NCBI RefSeq assembly: GCF_016863295.1
Contig: NZ_BOOP01000018.1
Location: 205,396-269,395 of the forward strand
DNA: 64,000 bases
Source: Planotetraspora phitsanulokensis
GTDB lineage: Bacteria; Actinomycetota; Actinomycetes; Streptosporangiales; Streptosporangiaceae
Direction of reading: 5' to 3'
Below, piece by piece: positions 63,959-64,000 of the stretch (its first letter is position 1; each line of letters opens with the position of its first letter). Under the pieces are notes generated by a model. It saw only the letters and a program-made list of their open reading frames with translations, searched no databases and had not been told where the DNA came from. The position numbers were made by a program, and so were the translations under genes.

Positions 63959-63995
63959 AAAATGGGGCCGCCCCTGATCAGGGCGACCCCATTTT
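63959..63995 (-). terminator. Intrinsic terminator of a gene entering from the right
   Basis: AAAATGGGG / CCCCATTTT arms (63959-63967, 63987-63995) with an inner CCCTGATCAGGG palindrome. Read on the minus strand the stem is followed by a T-rich tail (TTTTTGTTTT), so it ends transcription coming from beyond base 64000. Confidence 0.85.
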
Positions 63996-64000
63996 GAAAA

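Overview
The window is high-GC DNA from an actinomycete. Features that point there include frequent GTG starts, a das-type aminosugar locus, KstR-like regulation, PucR, LAL and HxlR regulators, and many start codons preceded by a TANNNT box at leaderless spacing. A Streptosporangiaceae-like filamentous soil organism is my best guess, but the genus cannot be fixed from the sequence alone. I see no rRNA, tRNA, CRISPR array or intact mobile element. One small decayed IS481-type transposase scar is present.

Layout. 1-1.2 kb: truncated KstR2-like TetR regulator and an AlkD-like DNA repair protein. 1.3-8.3 kb: a secreted CBM3-GH16 glycanase, then a das-like chitobiose/GlcNAc locus (GH20 hexosaminidase, two permeases and a lipoprotein binding protein, no ATPase). 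A GntR/UTRA regulator is divergent from it, across a DasR-type operator. 8.4-11.8 kb: an aldehyde dehydrogenase and a macrolide-type glycosyltransferase in a translationally coupled pair under a divergent TetR. 11.9-14 kb: glucosamine-kinase-like and SIS-domain proteins, i.e. more aminosugar metabolism. 14-20.2 kb: regulator/effector pairs (HxlR/YceI, a MerR, LysR/MFS, TetR/NAD-binding protein) and the IS481 remnant. 20.3-28.8 kb: receptor Ser/Thr kinase, PaaI thioesterase with a KstR-like box, an unusual CHAP-domain membrane protein, an acyl-CoA dehydrogenase, a sugar-nucleotide-type dehydrogenase divergent from a LysR, and Ohr.

28.9-36.7 kb: a LuxR/LAL regulator, a metallo-beta-lactamase-fold alkylsulfatase-like protein, a HipA-like kinase coupled to DUF3037, a GNAT protein and a TAP-type exopeptidase. 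36.8-41.3 kb: the MEP isoprenoid genes ispG and dxr, separated by a TetR/SDR pair. 41.4-45.3 kb: a secreted serine protease with a proline-led heptad-repeat pro-region, then PPK2, a small membrane protein and a Pit phosphate transporter.

45.5-59.7 kb: a catabolic region for GABA, beta-alanine or polyamines. It has two aldehyde dehydrogenases, GABA transaminase, a second class III transaminase, an orphan PotD-like lipoprotein, two PucR regulators and a TetR, and is interrupted by an efflux MFS/TetR cassette. 59.9-64 kb: a small conserved protein, a secreted NAGPA-type phosphodiester glycosidase, phenylalanine hydroxylase with a divergent Lrp regulator, a VOC protein, and an intrinsic terminator for a gene entering from the right.

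The dominant theme is many small regulator-effector pairs, mostly divergent with visible palindromic operators. Aminosugar uptake and use (das, GH20, GlcN kinase, SIS) and amino/polyamine catabolism are the two coherent metabolic blocks.
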